DNA of 64,000 nucleotides, from contig NC_053148.1 of assembly GCF_016808335.1 (NCBI RefSeq), forward strand, positions 44,594,930 through 44,658,929, given 5' to 3'. Shown here one piece after another: positions 15,427 to 28,210 of the stretch. The first letter of the stretch is position 1. Every line of letters starts with the position of its first letter. This DNA is from Panicum virgatum (Eukaryota > Streptophyta > Magnoliopsida > Poales > Poaceae). Both the position numbers and the translations under genes were made by a program. The notes beneath the pieces were generated by a model. It was not told where the DNA came from and did not search any database. It worked only from the letters and a program-made list of their open reading frames with translations.

Positions 15427-18286
15427 ATGACAGGGCGAGTTGCGCTGCCCGTTGTTCATCGATCGATGGGGGCTTCGCCGGCGACGAACATCCGACAAGG
15501 GTATGCCTGCCTATTCCCTTCCCTTCCCATCCCGCTGCACGAAATCAAACACCCAAATCCCTAACGTAAGGTATTTGTTTTCGGATCTGACCATGATTTT
15601 ACCTACTAAATTCGATCTTTTTGCAACAGTGGTGTTTGTTTTCTGATCTGACCATGATTTTACATGCTAAATTCGATCTTTCTGCAACAGTTATTGGTTG
15701 TACATGTGTACACCCATGTCCTAATACTGGGTCCGCCCCTGGCCTTTCTCTAGTCAAATATGGTCAAACTCGTGGCAAAATCACATTTCCCTTCTTTTAA
15801 AAGAATTCACATTACTCGAATATTTGATAGACCAGATAAGAGAATTTTCTGTGTCATATTCAAGAGGAGAGATAATCCACCGTGATTGCAAAAAGAAAGA
15901 ATAAAAAAAATCCGTACTTAGAAATGACATTGATAGTAAAATTTTGTAAACTTGAATTCATGTCCGAACTCCGAAGATAAAGTGAATTTATGAGTTGTGA
16001 CTGCAGGGAGTATACAGCATTACAGCTTGTCCATTTGTTCTGCTGTACTTCTGAGGAGTACCTTGGATTTTTATTTCACTTATTATTCTGCCTTCATTCT
16101 CCTTACTTCCAAATAAAACACATTAACACAGGTAATTCTGCAGGGCTAGCAGAGGGAAGTTTTCATTGGCAGCCATCACTCTAGATGATTATCTTCCAAT
16201 GAGAAGCACTGAAGTGAAGAACCGGTAACTTGTTTAGTTCCAAAAAGAATGCTGATGATTTGTCTGTATTTTTGCTAGCACTTTTAGCCTTATATGACTC
16301 TGAACAACCTGTTAGTGTGGAATTTACATACGCATCAATCTGATGAGAATAAAATCCCCCATGCACCTGGGATTGTCGTTATCCTTCTTTTTTCGTTTTG
16401 ATATCTTTGCCCCTTCTATTATGGCCTTTTATTGAAAAATTAAGGCATGTTGGAAAAGAGATTCATTTTCAACAGCCACCGGTTGGAACTTGGAAGCCAA
16501 CTTTTCCCATGTGGCCAAATTCCTTCCATGTAGAACATTTGTTAGTGATCCTTGTTTCTTAGGACAGTTAGTTCCATAATAGTTGATTGCTACTTATTTT
16601 ATTTTGCAAAACATGAAATCCTTTGATGTCCCTATTCGAGCTTTAGATGCTGAAGTCAGAAGACATGCTAGGTGTATCATGATAATTTCAACTCTTGGGC
16701 TGTAAGAATCATTTACTCAATAGAGTAACATAATATGATGTTACTTTCATTATGCTAATCTGTGAAACTGACCTAATTATGTTGAACCCCCACTGGGGCG
16801 AATTTCCCTGCCTGCGGGAAAAAAAACCCCTCGCTGTGCTCCTGATGGCTTGGGCTGTGCGACCCGGCCTGGTGTTACGGTAGTACGCTCGTTGCGGTCC
16901 CGGCCCAGGTAACGAGTCAGCAGACCCAAGGTCAGTAAAGAACCGGGGTTCGGGGGGTTTTCTCGGTCGGTCTTTGGACGGATCTTCTTCTTAATATAAC
17001 ACCGTGGGGCGGTCTTACCCCACCGGCCGAGGTTTTTTTTTTGTGAAACTGACCTAATTATGTTGAATCAGCAATCGTCTGTGTAAGAATTACAAATGCT
17101 GCAGCTAGTTAGAATGTAAAATGTGAACTGCCTTGTCTGAAAAAAGAAAATATATCAATTGCTATGTGCTTGGTTAGGTGATGCTTATATTGTGCTTAAT
17201 AAATGGGCAGGTTTTCGTTGGTAACTGCAGTTGTATTTTTCTGTTTCATGACTTTATAGCTTTGTTGTCAAGTGTTCTAACTTTTTGCGCACAAGTCTGA
17301 AGGCGCCAATACATGTTATCTGCTGCTGTGGTATGATATTTCTCTGTCTGAGTTGCAGGACATCAACAGGTGACATCAAAAGTCTCAGACTAATTACCGC
17401 TGTCAAAACCCCCTATTTGCCAGATGGAAGGTTCGATCTTGAAGCATATGATTCTCTCATAAACATGCAGATAGAGGGTGGTGCTGAAGGTGTAATTGTT
17501 GGAGGAACAACAGGAGAGGGTCACCTTATGAGCTGGGATGAACATATCATGCTCATTGGGCATACGGTAAACTGCTTTGGCACTAGAATTAAAGTGATTG
17601 GCAACACAGGAAGTAACTCAACCAGAGAGGCTGTTCATGCAACAGAGCAGGGATTTGCTGTTGGCATGCATGCAGCTCTCCACATCAATCCTTACTACGG
17701 AAAGACCTCAATTGATGGAATGATATCTCATTTTGAGGCCTTCCTCCCAATGGGCCCGACAATCATCTACAATGTGCCATCCAGGACTGCCCAGGATATT
17801 CCCCCTGAAGTTATCATGGCAATTTCGGTCTATCCAAACATGGCAGGTGTCAAGGAATGTGTTGGGCATGAGAGGGTTAAGCACTACACAGACAAAGGTA
17901 TAGCAATATGGAGTGGTAATGATGATGAATGCCATGATTCTAGGTGGCAATATGGTGCTACTGGAGTCATTTCTGTGGCAAGTAACCTTGTTCCTGGGCT
18001 CATGCACAGCCTCATGTACGAAGGCGAGAACACAACCCTAAACGAGAAGCTTTTGCCTCTGATGAAGTGGTTGTTCTGCCAGCCAAATCCAATTGCGCTT
18101 AACACTGCTCTGGCTCAGCTTGGGGTGGCACGGCCCGTCTTCAGATTGCCATATGTGCCCCTTCCTCTTGAAAAGAGGATTGAGTTCGTCCGGATTGTTG
18201 AGGCTATTGGAAGGGAGAACTTTGTGGGACAGAAAGAGGCCCGGATTCTCGATGATGATGATTTCGTGTTGATCAGTAGGTACTAG
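15427..18286 (+). CDS. DHDPS: 4-hydroxy-tetrahydrodipicolinate synthase (DHDPS), plastid
   Basis: Three exons: 15427-15500, 16144-16224 and 17359-18286, joined at GT-AG sites in phase, giving 360 aa. The enzyme condenses pyruvate with aspartate semialdehyde, the first committed, lysine-feedback-inhibited step of lysine synthesis in plastids. Residues 1-36 form a short transit peptide. The (beta/alpha)8 barrel follows, with GGTTGEG (100-106), catalytic Tyr189 in YNVPSRT and the Schiff-base Lys217 in AGVKECVG. The C-terminus [11 protein letters not shown] is typical of cereal DHDPS. Residue 196 is Ala where the family usually has Gly (PSRTGQD), by memory. The first exon is the least certain part: its ATG was chosen because the reading frame and splice phase join exon 2. 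Intron 2 (1.1 kb) contains a LINE fragment. Confidence 0.92.
16787..17041 (+). mobile_element. 5'-truncated LINE fragment in DHDPS intron 2
   Basis: A 255-bp insert is bounded by a perfect 26-bp direct repeat (16761-16786 and 17042-17067, starting tgtgaaactgacctaatt). The insert ends in cttcttcttaatataacacc, a short GC-rich stretch and a T-run, resembling 3' tails of plant LINEs. A long target duplication with heavy 5' truncation is the signature of target-primed reverse transcription. Confidence 0.85.
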
Positions 18287-18626
18287 GAAGTGGGTTTGTC
18301 CTTCTCTCTGTATTTTGATGAATAAAGCCGAGAGTGTGCACGTTGCGTTTACAGGCTTGGTTCTGTTCATCAGTCGTTGGTTTTATCTATTCCATCAGTC
18401 GTTGCTTATACCAAGTTTACAGTTTTTTAGCTATACTGGTTCATGAAAAACGGTTTTCCTATCACTGTTATATATGCCAAATCTGTTGAGAATTATCCTT
18501 GGCAACGGAGAACGAATGCGGCAGCTAATCAACCGCATTTCCTCTACAAATCTTGAGTAAAACAGTAAACAGAGCAAATGGTTGCCTTTGTATCTTTCTT
18601 AACCAAGAATAACCCATGGTTGTTGG

Positions 18627-19710
18627 TCAAGTCAGAAGGCTCCCAGTGTAAAGGGTTACCTTGCCATAGAACTGATCCTCGCCCATTTTCATCAAATCTC
18701 TGAACACCCTTGTGCTGGGGTCATAGATCTGCAGGGTGCGCATCTTCTTCCTTTCAGAACGGTAGTTGAACTCCTCTATCTCGAACGTGCTCAGTAGCAG
18801 TATTGTTCCATCACCCAAGACCTCCAACGCTTCAACATTGGACGCCGTTCTTGGCATGGGTATTGTGTACGCCTTGACCCATACGCTCTTCTCGGGGTCC
18901 ACCAGGAGCCAGACGTTTGTGTAGGTGCCGTCCATGGGAGACCGTACGGTCTCGACCATGCTCAAGGCGCCCTTGAGCTCTCCTATCCTCGTCTCGAATC
19001 TCCTCCTCCTTGGGCCACTCGGCCGCCGGGGCCTCGACCGTCGTCTTCCACTCCTCGCTCTCGAGGTCGAGACGGGCCACATGGCTCCTGCAGGTACGCG
19101 CGAACGGGTGCCCGGTCAGGAAGTGGAGGACGCCATTGACGGCCGCCGTGCAGCCATGGCATGAGCAGATGCCCGCCGGCGGCTGCACCGGCACCTGCCT
19201 CCACGTGGGCTCCCCGGCCCCGGCCCCTAGCGTGGCGATCTCAAGGCGGCAGCCATAGTGGCGGCCGACGACCTTGTATGCGCCGGACAGAGCTCGGCCA
19301 ACCCTGTGGTAGTAGAGTCCGCGGCCACCGCCGACGGTGACGGCTCGCCCCGTCGCCGGGTCGACGACCAGGGCACCGCGCTCCTTGCCTCCGTCGACGC
19401 AGACGAGGTCGAGGCGCGCGGGCACCACCGCGCCCGCGACGCCCGGGACGACCCTGACGACGTTGCCGTCCGTGTCGAGGAGCCGGAGCTCGCACTGGCG
19501 GTTCGGCGCCGCGAACACGCCGGCTACGAGCGGGGCGGCGTGGGAACTCTGCGCGGCGGCGAAGGCCGGGTCCGAGATGAGGGCGCGCCACGCCTTGCAC
19601 ACGCACCGGAACCGGCAAAGCGACCTCACCGGCAGCCTGGCTAGCACCTCGAAGATCACGTCCTCCGGCAGCGAGACGCCGCCGCCGTGCTTGGTTTTCT
19701 TGGCCTCCAT
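18627..19710 (-). pseudogene. F-box protein gene with a single frameshift
   Basis: The start ATG at 19710 opens an F-box (residues 14-50, LPEDVIFEVLARLPVRSLCR...CKAWRALISDP). An F-box-associated beta-propeller-like region follows (LDLVCVDGG, LVVDPATGRAV, VNGVLHFLTG, ARLDLESEEWK). F-box proteins are substrate receptors of SCF ubiquitin ligases. Near residue 235 (19000-19012, in a GAGGAGGAG run) the frame is lost. The homologous C-terminal half (WLLVDPEKSVWVKAYTIPM, LQIYDPSTRVFRDL) continues in another frame to the TGA at 18627. The total length is one base beyond a multiple of three, so one extra base explains it. If real, it truncates the protein; if a sequencing error, the gene encodes about 360 aa. 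It is intronless and faces the DHDPS gene tail to tail. Confidence 0.8.
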
Positions 19711-20380
19711 TAGTTAATTTTAAGTTCATTCAAGAACTCATATTTGCCTATATGCAAATACACTGACAAAAACGATGGAATTGGTGTCGTACTCCAACCT
19801 GGATTCAGATATGAGATCGGTGTAGTACGTGATCATATCGAACTCGGGCTTCGAAGCCACTCTGTACCCACAGCAACGCGTTTGTTTCTCCCAGAGGAGC
19901 CAAAGGAGCAGAGGCGTTCAGGTTCAGGTTCAGGCTCTATCAGAGTACCTGCATTTGTGTGGAATCCATTCCAATGTTCCAGAGTGTTTATTCACTGCTG
20001 GAAACATATGTTTTTGTCGTCAGGATGCAAAATATTACACTCGTACTCATCCACATGCACTTATGAACAGCAGTCACAAAAAGCTTGCGTGATTCTATCA
20101 TTCAGCAAAAATCGACAGCTGATAAGGCACACATGAGCACATTCAGTACCAGATCATAATTGCGCAGCCGCAAAGTGAACAACTTCTCAGGTGGTAGCAA
20201 CATAGTGTTGTGATGACGTGTTACGGTGTTGTTCATATGTACAGATCACTTGTCATGGTGTCCACTTTATACAGAGGTTAAGGAAACAGAGATACAGAGA
20301 GAAAAATTAACATGGATGCCTACATTATGTCCTTGAATATTTGGGTGGGACAATCGAACCAGGAACGTGTGATTGCTTCT
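19711..20380. other. Intergenic: F-box upstream region and TMEM230-like 3' flank
   Basis: No supported gene. Plus-strand open frames here have no domain signature. The left part is the probable promoter of the minus-strand F-box gene and the right part the 3'UTR of the minus-strand TMEM230-like gene. Confidence 0.5.
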
Positions 20381-21755
20381 TCACATAGGAGGTATGTTCG
20401 AAAAGGAGAAGCCCTTGTACCCTCTGTAAGCATAGTATGCTATTCTTGTGTAGTAGAACCCTGGGATGAACATTACCACACCCAGAACTGCAAAGAAAAT
20501 GCCTGTATCCAGAAAAATTGGGGGCAGAGATCAGGCAATGAAGAAAAAAGGATCGTGTTAATTTATATATTTTTGGTAATTTTTGCATAAATTCTACTCG
20601 GTGTTATACGTAATCAAAACTTGCACAGGAGTTTAATGCACATGCACACTCACAAACTATTTGGAAAGTCCAAAAGTAAATCTTCCGATGTTATTAACCC
20701 GTTCTTACAAATAACATGCAGGCTAAACAGCACGCACTTAATAAAGGCATTATGCAAAAGTATTTTGCCACTAGTAACTCAAACAAACAGAGTTTTCCAG
20801 CAGGATTCCCTTAAGCTGCCAACATGTGGTCTTGCCAACACTGCTGTATTTAAAATGATCCCGTATGTATGCGTATGAGGCCACATTTGGTTGTCAACTA
20901 CTGTCATTAGCCTTTGATAACTTCATTGGAGTAGCTATCCTTGGTTACTAGTTATCTGACGGCTCCTCAAAGTCTCAAACAATCTCTCTGCTTAAGGATT
21001 TGATTCTCTTAATTAAACTTGGATAGCAAACAGAGCCCACGGATGTGACAATACAGGATCCATATGCTTTTACAACATTTGGCCCTAGCATCCCCCCCCC
21101 CCCCATGTTTATTAGCAGAAAACCTACTGGAGGTTACAGTCTTACACATTCAACATGGCTGTTAAATCCTTTTTTAGATAAAGGATAAACCGATGGCTGT
21201 TTTTAAATCCTAGATAAATGATCTGCATGGAAACCTTTGACTTGTCTGAAAATATGATCTGCACGCTTAACAGAAACTAGTCTTCCAATTTTTTTTATCC
21301 GGTATAAAGTCTAATCCAATTGTATTCGGAAAGCAGTAAAGAAAATTGTTTTCTTAACCAGTAAAAGGATGTTATGATGTCAAAGATATAGAGAATACAT
21401 CGACTAATCGAGGGCCTTAGGAACAATGTAATAAGTAATCTAGATCCTCGCTTCTCAGTGGTGCTAAACCTATCCGATCCCAAATTCCCAACTCAGGACC
21501 CTAAATCGTACTACGATGAACTAGTGAAGAAAAATAATACAATCAGGCACAAGTTTCTGTCTCACCGTGGGCGCTGTCGCCGCCGACTTGGTGCGCGGCC
21601 ATGAAGGATCCCGCGACGACGCCGAGGACGCCGAACGCGAGGAGCGCCGCGGCGAATGCGATCTCCTTGACGGGCGCGCCGCGCGGGCCCCCGACCGCGC
21701 CGCCGACCAGGTCGTCGTCGTCGGTGATGGAGAAGGCGTGGTCCACGTACGCCAT
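20381..21755 (-). CDS. TMEM230-like two-pass membrane protein
   Basis: Two exons: 21566-21755 (ATG at 21755) and 20381-20502 (TGA), joined by a 1,063-bp GT-AG intron in phase, giving 103 aa. There are two membrane segments (about 33-54 and 65-79), an acidic N-terminus (ITDDDD) and the diagnostic loop and tail (FIPGFYYTRIAYYAYRGYKG then FSFSNIPP). The PGFYxxRIAYYAxxGYxGxS pattern and the length match the TMEM230/DUF788-type family of small membrane proteins linked to endosomal and secretory vesicle traffic in animals. The plant role is not established to my knowledge. The tool-predicted upstream extension of exon 1 looks like 5'UTR. Confidence 0.88.
20590..21565. other. Intron of the TMEM230-like gene
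   Basis: AT-rich intron sequence with a 14-base C run at about 21091-21104 and no additional gene or clear transposon. Confidence 0.5.
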
Positions 21756-24677
21756 GCCGGTGGATCCCGCGGCCGGAGGTGGGGGACTCGCCTCGCCCGC
21801 CCGGCTGCGCCCCGCGGTGGTTGTGGCTCCGGATCTGGAAGCTCGTGGAAGAATCGGGAAAAGCGCGGGAGGGGAGGAGGCCGAAGCTTGCGAGGCGCGC
21901 AAAGGCGACGGGGAAGAGTCAGATGCGAAGGCGCGGTCGCTTGCGGCGGCCGTTGCGGGGCCGCGGCTGAGGATTCTGACAGTTTTTTTTTCTTTTTTTT
22001 TTCCAGATTTTCTCAACTGATAAGTTGATTTGAAAAGATGAATTTCTCCGTTTCAAATTATATATTATTTTAATTTTTTAAAGGATGCGGCTAACGTACG
22101 GCTGGCCGTAAATTAGACCGGCCATACGGCCTACCTTTTTTTGGTTATCTGGATAATAAGTTTCCCTTTTTGGTAAAAACTGCTACTCCAAATACAACTT
22201 CATTATAGGATAAAAACAAAAAATATGACATCAGCACATGCAAAAACAATCTCACATTTAAAAAACCTGTAATTTTATGCCTGAGCATCAAAATTAAAAT
22301 CTAATTAGACCATTAAGTTGCCATCAACAAAAACATCAAAACAAGATCTCACTTCAATATGTTTCGATGATATTTTTGTCACGCAGTCCCAAAAAGAACT
22401 TTCGTTAAAAGCTGAAAACATATCGTAACAAACACTGAAGCAATTTACAATAAATGTGCAAACAAATAAAATAGATTGATCTAAAGCAAAATTAGAGTAA
22501 AATATACAAGCAAACAACACTAGAGGAAAAATGCATATTTGCTTCCCTTCTTGGCCACACCATGACCGTACCTGCAATGCATTTAAGAAAGAACATAATT
22601 AGAGGAAATCACTAGTGGTTGAAAATACTTTGCAGTATGTTGCCTACATGAAAACATTAGATGGACTCTACAAAACACGAAGTACAATATTCTTGCCTGA
22701 TGAAATATTAGATTTAGCATCTAATAATTTATAGTGATGCATTTGCTCCTACATGTGCATCAACTAACATGTGCATCGAACATATTCACATGCAGCCTGC
22801 ATGCAGCATCTGCTCCCAGGCAAATCATCCAAAGTTGCAACCAAATGTGCGATCAGTGCACCCTTAAAAGTAACCTGAATCAAAACAGCACATCAGGCCC
22901 CATTCACATCACGCATTATCAGGCAACATACGCACAAAAGACCATCAACTCAGTCATTTTAGAACTGCACGGCCTACCAGTATTTTTTTCTACAATTTTC
23001 CTTTCTACAATGGACATGTATGAGACTAAAAAAATATGATCAAGCTAAATAACTAGGCAGTTATGAACTCCCAAGGATGACTAAAATCACATTAACTCTA
23101 TCCTACTTAACACTTGACTTTTGTTTTGCTGCACATAAAGAACGATGCATAGAATAAAAATAGACCACTATAGTTGAGTAAATAAACGACATGATGAGTC
23201 AAATAGAATTGCACATAGTTTAAATATAGAAAAAGATTGGCATGCATACACTAAAGTTGCTGCATGACCAAAACTGCCTAGTAGCTCATATAAAATTGCT
23301 TCTAATTGCTTTTAAATTAGCTGCAAAATGCTTGGTAGACATACACTAAATTGCCTAGACCACCCCAGTTGCATATTGTTTTGAGACCCATGAAAACATA
23401 GAACTGAACAAAAATGCACCTCTGATGCCTTGAAAAATGGTATAAGAAACGTTAGAAAATGGTAGAACTATTATGTTTTGAACACTGACAATGCAAGCAT
23501 CAGTTAATAAGAAATGCATTTATGAAAGAAACCATATCACTGACTATAAATTTGTTTCATATACCCCATTTTCATTTCCATCCTAAAAATCCTAACAAAT
23601 TGGAGACATTTAGCTTTCAAAATGATAATCTGTGCATATCAGATAAGGAACCTAGACATGCGACACTGCACTTTTGGAATGATTCGGGTGACGATCAAAA
23701 CTAGGTAGCTTGCAAGCAACAGACAAGAGATGGAACACATGCTTAGATGAATATGCTCACAATGGCGTTGCCTAATAAAGTATACATACTATTTTGCCAA
23801 ATTTAGAACTATTTTATTGATTAGATGAATATGCTTAGAACTATTTAGAACACAATCTAAATATTTCTGATTCAATAGCAACACACATCAGCATTGATCA
23901 GAAAACATTTCTAGATCTAGTGCATGAGCAGAATAGGAGGGGGAGAAGGTAATCACAATTTTCACAGTGACGATCTCGAAAAACTGTGAGCGTGCCTGCT
24001 GCAGTAGATAGAAGGACCAGCAAAGAGCGATATGATGGATGTTGAGTGCGAGATCTGCATGACACAAAAAAGATGACAAAATCCACATAAAAAATCAGAG
24101 AAGGATAGATACTAGTAAACTACTAGTGAGGCATTAATTGCAAACGATAGCTGCTAGATGGTTTCAGTGCAATCAGAAAATCATGAACAGATAAATAGTG
24201 CATATACAAAAGCAAATTAGTTCATAGACAAAGGCAAATCAGAACACAGACAAAGGTATTTTATATAAAACCCTGCAGTTTCAGATTTACTGATTTTCTA
24301 CATAGATTAACAGAGGTTATAGCCCGCTTTAATTTTCACTTAGCTTGTGTGTAAACATCAGTGCTAATTGGCATAGCCGGTTATTTTAAAACATTGGTGC
24401 ATTCCAATTCCAATTCAGCATAATATATAACAGTGAGACATGACATATAGAAAATGTTGCCTTGTTCTTAACACATTATTGCCTAGATATATGTATTGAG
24501 TTGCATAAATGAAAATCAGAAAAAAAATCAAGATATATGCACTGAGTTACACATTATTGCCTTGACAAAATGCATTAAGTTGCACATATGAAATCAGAAG
24601 AATTGCCTAGGTAAAATGCACTATGCTCAGAACCTCAGGTTCTCGCATGAAATATCAGAGCAGGTAGGAGCACTTAC

Positions 24678-24903
24678 TCGGCGAGATCCCCCCAGCAGCC
24701 GGAGCACGCCGACGATGCTGGCCATGGTGACGCCCTCAAAGGAGCACCTCGGGGTCATCCTCCTCCAACGGCACCGCGTACAGCTCCGGATCCAACAGCC
24801 CGTACTCATTCTGCATTTGGTACAGAATCATCTCCGCTCGCAGCTCGTAGTTGCAACCACCGCTGCTGCCCTCTCCTCCCTCCACCGAGCGCGACTTCGC
24901 CAT
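24678..24903 (-). pseudogene. Broken first exon of a SCAR/WAVE gene
   Basis: The minus strand encodes MILYQMQNEYGLLDPELY preceded by a short leader (ATG at 24903). A +1 shift near 24739 then leads to LEGVTMASIVGVLRLLG, followed by a broken donor region near 24677. This order matches the start of the SCAR homology domain (NEYGL-DPELY ... [22 protein letters not shown], from memory), the part of SCAR/WAVE that binds the actin-nucleation-promoting complex. Two frame disruptions and no recognisable following exons mark it as a pseudogene fragment, possibly captured by the surrounding candidate MULE. Confidence 0.65.
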
Positions 24904-25739
24904 TGGAGCGGTCACCTTGATCTGCACACGCCGCCTAGATCCACGCCGGAAAGAGCCCGCACCGCTCGGATCACTACTGCATACAAAAATGGGACAAAAG
25001 ATGTGTGGCTACGGTGTCAAATGATATCGCCCGGCCTTGTTGCTGACTCTGATCTCTAGGCATCGTATAAACTACATATTATCAAGATAAAAAAAGGTTA
25101 GTGATGATGAGAGGCTAAGGGGCTGAAATCGCAGACAAATAATAAACCCCAAAATAAATTTGATGAACCATATTCATCAAAGAAAATAAAAAAGCTTGAT
25201 ATCCTCTGCTAATCATTACTGCACGATTGTGCAGGAAAAAACCTGCCTAAAAACTACCCCCTAGTCATCAATGCAGAACTGTCTGGAAAAAAAATGTAGC
25301 TAACCCCCATAAAATAATGATCAGTGCATGCATCAGTGTGCACCCTCTCCCCCCCTCCAAATAAAAACCTCAATCCTAAAATTGCCTAAAGACTTGCATT
25401 ATTCTACCTATAATTAACAGATTACTGCCTAAATACATATATTGAGTTGCATATCTGAAAAATCAGAAGAATTGCCCAGATAAATACACTGAGTTCGCCA
25501 TGTTCTTAACACATTGTTACATGGATAAACGCACTAAGTTACCTACTTTGATGCATCCCTCATACTTTCTAATCATATTTTAATGCTATTTTGGATGGCA
25601 GGAGGCAAATTCTATGTGTACCTAGATAGCATCCAATAAGAGGGCGAATGCGAAGTGAAGCTGCTAATGGTCTGTGATCTGGACCAAATTCTATGTGTTT
25701 GCCAATACTTCACTGCAATTACTGACAGAAAAAGAATTA

Positions 25740-25860
25740 CGCTGAGGTGCTCACAGGGAGCAGCGCCATGGCTGGATCCATGAGCGCCTCGTCCTTCTAC
25801 CGCAGCGTGTCCAGCATGTAGCGCACCTGCTGCCAACTCAGAGAAATACTCAGAGCTATA
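25740..25860 (-). pseudogene. Possible short exon remnant, unrecognised
   Basis: After a possible ag acceptor (about 25833) the minus strand reads VRYMLDTLR, an in-frame TAG, then KDEALMDPAMALLPVS. The pattern suggests a captured exon with a nonsense change, but I cannot name the family. Confidence 0.25.
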
Positions 25861-27198
25861 GTACTTCAGAGCAAGAAAGCTATGCACGGCACAAGTAATA
25901 TCATATATGAATTCTAAAAAAAGGCGTACCCAGTGCCGTAGGCTTTCCGCACTGTGCGGGGTCTGGGGAAAACCTACGAAAATTACAATCTATTAGTAGT
26001 AGCCACGCCAACCAAATTTGTTCCAAACTAACCTTTTCACAACACCAAGATGATGGCTGCAACAACCATAAATCAGTCTGTAGTGTCGTCATAAATATGG
26101 CTTGACCAACAACCAGAGCAAGCAAAATCGGAATGTATCAAAAATAAAAGCAGTATACTTGTAAAATTACCACCTATTTAACTACCTGAATAAAATTACT
26201 TGTAGGTTTTATTTTTCAATTCAAATCAAATAGTTCACAGGAGTGTAAATAGAGCAATGTGATTCTCTCAGAACAAAAATGATCTAATCATGTTGCGGGA
26301 ATTTAATTAAAAGGACAATCGGAGGGAATTACTGCACAAACATAACACTGCTAGGCAGGGATTCAGAAATACACAGGTCATCCAACTTCATACTAAATAA
26401 ATCTATGTCTGATGGACTGAGCAGGGTGAAGTGTTAAGGTGAAGTATGAATGTGTTGGTGACAAGCAGCACAACCTCCGACTACTGCGTCCCTGAAAATG
26501 GCTCCCGCAGCACCCCTGTCATGGGAGTGGATTTGGATGTGCGCAGATCATAAACATGGGAGAGGGGAGAGAACACACCTTGTCCTGGTAGCCACCAACC
26601 GACGACGATCACAGGCCGACGACGAGGAAGCCCCCTAGTGCTGGGATGCGCAGATCCGCACCCAGGGACGGCGGATCTGGTCCCTGCGACCGTGGTTAGT
26701 GGTGGGATGGCCGCTGCCCGGCAAACCCACACACCCCAACTCGAAGCACAAGCGGACAGGGGTGGGGGTGGGGCGGGAAGGACGACCATGACTCGGGAAC
26801 GCGCAGATTTAGATGGGGAAGAGTCGTCTGGCGATCTAACGAAGATCGTCAGCACGACCGGCGACGAGCTAGCATCCATGGAGGAGGGAGGTAGAGAGGC
26901 AGGGGAAGAGATGGGAAGAGAAAGTGGGGGGAGGGGTGGCTGGCCGCCGCCAGCGGCCCGCTGCTGTGGCGGTGGCGGCGGCCGCCGGAGCTGGACGAGA
27001 AATGGGGCGGCGGGCGGGAGGAGGGAGGGGCAAATGGAAAATGTAGAGAGAGAGAGAGAGGGAGAGACGAAATGAACAATGGCAGGAGGGTGGAAAGGAG
27101 CGGCGGGCGGGCCTCTGATTAATGATGGACGATGGATGGAGCCAGCCGTTTCGCTGAACAAAATTACAGCCGGCTAACAGAAGTCATTATTTTTTAAA

Positions 27199-28202
27199 AT
27201 ATTTAATTTTTACTATACAAATAAATAATTTGTAACGGAGGGTGTGCGTTCTTCAAGTGTTTTAAGCAGCCAATGTTAATTTATCATTGTAGTATAAAGT
27301 AAAATTATACAATTATAATATCTCTAATCCAACGAAACCGGTGTTTGGTTGATGTGGATTTAACTAGAGTTCTTTTTTACCATTTTTCAAATTTTGTGTT
27401 TTCCACTATGGAATAAACTAGAGTGGAGTACTTAAAAAACTTATTAAAAATAATAACCGAAAATAGAGTGCTTATGCTATCGATGTCATTGGGTAATGGC
27501 GGAACACATCAATTGCTATTGCTAGTAAAAAGATCAAAACAAGAATCTATAGAACATAACATAGAGATAATACGAATGTCCTTTCCTTTTCACTCATATT
27601 GCCTTCGCTTCTTCTATGCCACCATTGTACCATGGTTAATTATTCACACCAGCATATTTCTTTTCTTCTATGATGTCATCTTCATTTTAGCACATAGATT
27701 AGCATACCGCTCTAGCCTTAACCTATCTAGAAGAAACCGTGTCCAACCCTCTTGCCACCCTCCTCATGACCTCATCCTACTCCATGGCTCTGTTTGGGAC
27801 CAGGTATCAGAAAAGCGTGGTGCGTATAAGTGGTAAGCGGCTCAGAGCTCGCTTCTCGTGTTTTTGGGGATGCACGTTGTATCTCCCGCTTATTCAGCTG
27901 CCGGCGGCCGGAGAACGCGCGTTAGACGCGAGTAGTTTGGCGGGATTAAATTGCTTATTTGGCTGAGAATCCAAGCAAGCGCGGAAACAAATAGGACCCA
28001 TATCTACTCAATACTGTTGGCATCTTGGTACTACCAGCACATGTAACTTCTGGTCAGATCTCTTTTTTTTTCAAATCTTATGATGCTTGATGCAGTGGTG
28101 ATAAAGATGACATGATAAGATACTAGTTTTTGTCCACTTATCGGTCCTAACTTCACCCTTTCCTGTGTGATGCTGTGCATTATTGCATCGCGGCGTCAGG
28201 TT
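27199..28202. other. AT-rich intergenic segment
   Basis: No supported gene. It contains a possible degenerate MITE (27786-28000). Confidence 0.5.
27786..28000. mobile_element. Possible degenerate MITE
   Basis: The left edge ggctctgtttgggacc and the right edge ggaaacaaataggaccc are imperfect inverted repeats of the GGGYCTGTTTG type seen elsewhere in the window. The target duplication is unclear. Confidence 0.35.
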
Positions 28203-28210
28203 CCGACGAC

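Larger units (their letters stand above)
22083..27188. mobile_element. Candidate Mutator-like element (Pack-MULE type), 5.1 kb
   Basis: Both sides carry the 10-bp sequence attttttaaa (22073-22082 and 27189-27198). The ends show loosely matching inverted sequence (ggctaacgtacggctggccg versus, inverted, gttagccggctgtaatttt). Inside are a broken SCAR exon, a GC-rich block at 26480-27100, and many diverged repeats of a tgcactgagttgcacat / gcctagataaat type at 24480-25530. Because the flanking repeat is low complexity and the inverted ends are imperfect, the boundaries are an inference. Confidence 0.35.

Noticed and set aside
26481..27161. 226-codon minus-strand frame
   Set aside because: Ser/Pro-rich low-complexity translation with no domain. 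Likely a GC-rich promoter-like block in the candidate MULE.
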